NCBI RefSeq assembly: GCF_000231405.2
Contig: NZ_CP007032.1
Location: 496,001-560,000 of the forward strand
From: Desulfitobacterium metallireducens DSM 15288
Lineage (GTDB): Bacteria; Bacillota; Desulfitobacteriia; Desulfitobacteriales; Desulfitobacteriaceae
Direction of reading: 5' to 3'
DNA length: 64,000 bases
Under the pieces are notes generated by a model. It ran no database searches. It had not been told where the DNA came from and saw nothing but the letters and a program-made list of their open reading frames with translations. The position numbers and the translations under genes are program-made. Below, in pieces: positions 63,069 through 64,000 of this stretch. Within the stretch, counting starts at the first letter, position 1; each line of letters starts with the position of its first letter.

Positions 63069-64000
63069 CTACTTCGAAGCTATTTCGCCGAGCGTGGCTT
63101 GAACAACTTGGGTATTGCCATCACGAATGAAAGTAATATTGATCTTATCTCCAACTTTGTATCGATATAGCTCGCGAACTAGATCACCTGAACTTTGCAC
63201 TGTCGCATCGTTAATCTTGGTGATGACATCACCTTGCTTGATTCCGGCTTTTTCAGCAGGACCCCCAGCAGAGGCTTCGGCAACATAGGCGCCCTTAGGC
63301 AAATTATTACTCTGAGCATAAGCATTGTATTGATCGTTCACTGAAACGTAGAGAGCAGGATGGGTTGCAGAACCTGTTTGGATGATTTGTTCAAGGGTAG
63401 GCAAAGCGTCTGAGATCGGGATAGAAAAACCCATCCCTTCGAACCCTGTCTGTGCATATTTGGCAGAGTTAATCCCAATCACTTTTCCTTGGTAATCCAC
63501 AAGGGGGCCACCACTATTGCCAGGGTTGATGGCGGCATCTGTCTGGATGAGACCAAAGCTGGACTCGCCTTGAATATCTAGAGTACGATTAAGAGCTGAA
63601 ATAACTCCGGTAGTTACAGAACGAGCGAAATCATTACCACCAGGATTACCGATAGCTACAACAGAGGCACCTACTTCTAAACTTGAGGAATCACCTAAAG
63701 CAACTGCGGTAAGGTTAGAAGTATCTGAAATCTGTAAAACCGCTAGGTCTGTGCGGGCGTCAGCGCCAACAAGCTTAGCTTCCAGGTTGCGGCCGTCACT
63801 TAAACTGACCGTTATTTTTTGTGCGCCGTCGATTACATGATTATTGGTGACAATATATCCTTTGGCAGCATCAATGATAAAACCAGACCCACTTCCCGCT
63901 TCTTGGAGCCCTGAAGCGGAGCTGTTATTATTGGACCGAAAATAACCGGAATTAGACTGACGAGTTGATTGGAAATTAGAAACACCAACGACTGCAGGAC
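63069..64000 (-). CDS. htrA: HtrA/DegP-type serine protease, 5' end cut by window
   Basis: The frame stays open to base 64000, so the N-terminus (anchor) is outside. 309 residues are visible. The trypsin-like triad is His54 (TNNHVIDG), Asp84 (ARTDLAVLQI) and Ser162 (GNSGGPLV) in visible numbering, all intact. A PDZ domain follows (about 215-305, AGGPAEKAGIKQGDVITKIN). It degrades misfolded proteins outside the membrane. It is the first visible gene of the htrA-small protein-apbE-ferric reductase run. Confidence 0.93.
   Translation of the reverse strand, partial: PAVVGVSNFQSTRQSNSGYFRSNNNSSASGLQEAGSGSGFIIDAAKGYIVTNNHVIDGAQKITVSLSDGRNLEAKLVGADARTDLAVLQISDTSNLTAVALGDSSSLEVGASVVAIGNPGGNDFARSVTTGVISALNRTLDIQGESSFGLIQTDAAINPGNSGGPLVDYQGKVIGINSAKYAQTGFEGMGFSIPISDALPTLEQIIQTGSATHPALYVSVNDQYNAYAQSNNLPKGAYVAEASAGGPAEKAGIKQGDVITKINDATVQSSGDLVRELYRYKVGDKINITFIRDGNTQVVQATLGEIASK

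Overview
The window looks like a chromosomal segment of an anaerobic, endospore-forming Firmicute, most like the Desulfosporosinus/Desulfitobacterium group (Peptococcaceae). This is inferred from gene content and style: a CotJC-type manganese catalase next to two tiny YjcZ-like spore-coat peptides, a sporulation-kinase-like histidine kinase, lysine and c-di-AMP riboswitches, a NiaR-nadBCA locus, pyruvate formate-lyase, strong AGGAGG ribosome sites and moderate-to-low GC. No rRNA, tRNA, CRISPR array or intact mobile element was recognised. The genus is a guess.

Layout. 1-3.4 kb: 3' part of a polyprenyl synthetase, a membrane-anchored metallophosphoesterase, an IS21 IstA remnant and an FRG-domain gene. 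3.6-6.3 kb: an ECF sigma factor overlapping a membrane-anchored beta-propeller protein. 6.3-9.7 kb (minus): a three-gene unit of a 22-residue-repeat protein, a MoxR-type AAA+ ATPase and a metallopeptidase/VWA protein. 9.9-16.7 kb: YkvA-like protein, GNAT, PstS-like lipoprotein with a GGDEF-EAL protein, methyltransferase, and Kup under a c-di-AMP riboswitch. 17.2-20.1 kb: lysine riboswitch plus a three-gene amino-acid ABC importer. 20.2-26.7 kb: cupin, polysaccharide deacetylase, then a second ECF sigma operon (small membrane protein, zinc-ribbon membrane protein, DedA) followed by two PAP2 phosphatases flanking a diacylglycerol glycosyltransferase, an envelope-lipid/undecaprenyl-phosphate theme. 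26.8-34.7 kb: DODA-type dioxygenase, YcdB/SLH surface protein, CstA, spore-coat genes, PAS histidine kinase. 34.8-39.0 kb: niaR divergent from nadB-nadC-nadA. 39.1-53.4 kb: HD-GYP protein and then a nitrogen/amino-acid block: soluble MCP-Cache protein, HutP-family antiterminator, glnQ-type ABC importer, Cys-rich protein, pflB/pflA, amt1-glnB, amt2 and a convergent second PII gene. 53.4-58.6 kb: PucR regulator, a 26-residue peptide, an ABC-2 exporter with HlyD lipoprotein. 58.8-64 kb: zinc alcohol dehydrogenase, and on the minus strand htrA, a small anchored protein, apbE, a ferric-reductase-like protein and a NapH-like ferredoxin.

The most interesting signal is regulatory. A HutP homologue (41641-42081) keeps the His/metal-binding pattern H-x3-H-x3-E and a C-terminal His. 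Around it, four transcription units (MCP-Cache, hutP itself, amt1, amt2) share one leader design: GTATACARTRTTY, about 50 nt before a TATAAT-like -10, a short leader, the sequence GCAAWGGSGC, and immediately an intrinsic terminator. The amt1 leader has a second terminator, preceded by five tandem TTTTAGAG units (NAG triplets, the kind of RNA HutP reads). I infer a HutP-centred transcription-attenuation regulon for nitrogen and amino-acid uptake. Other second-look items: an amt2 whose first pore His is Glu, a PII lacking Tyr51, the MoxR-VWA-repeat unit, and a frameshifted gene remnant between pflB and pflA.
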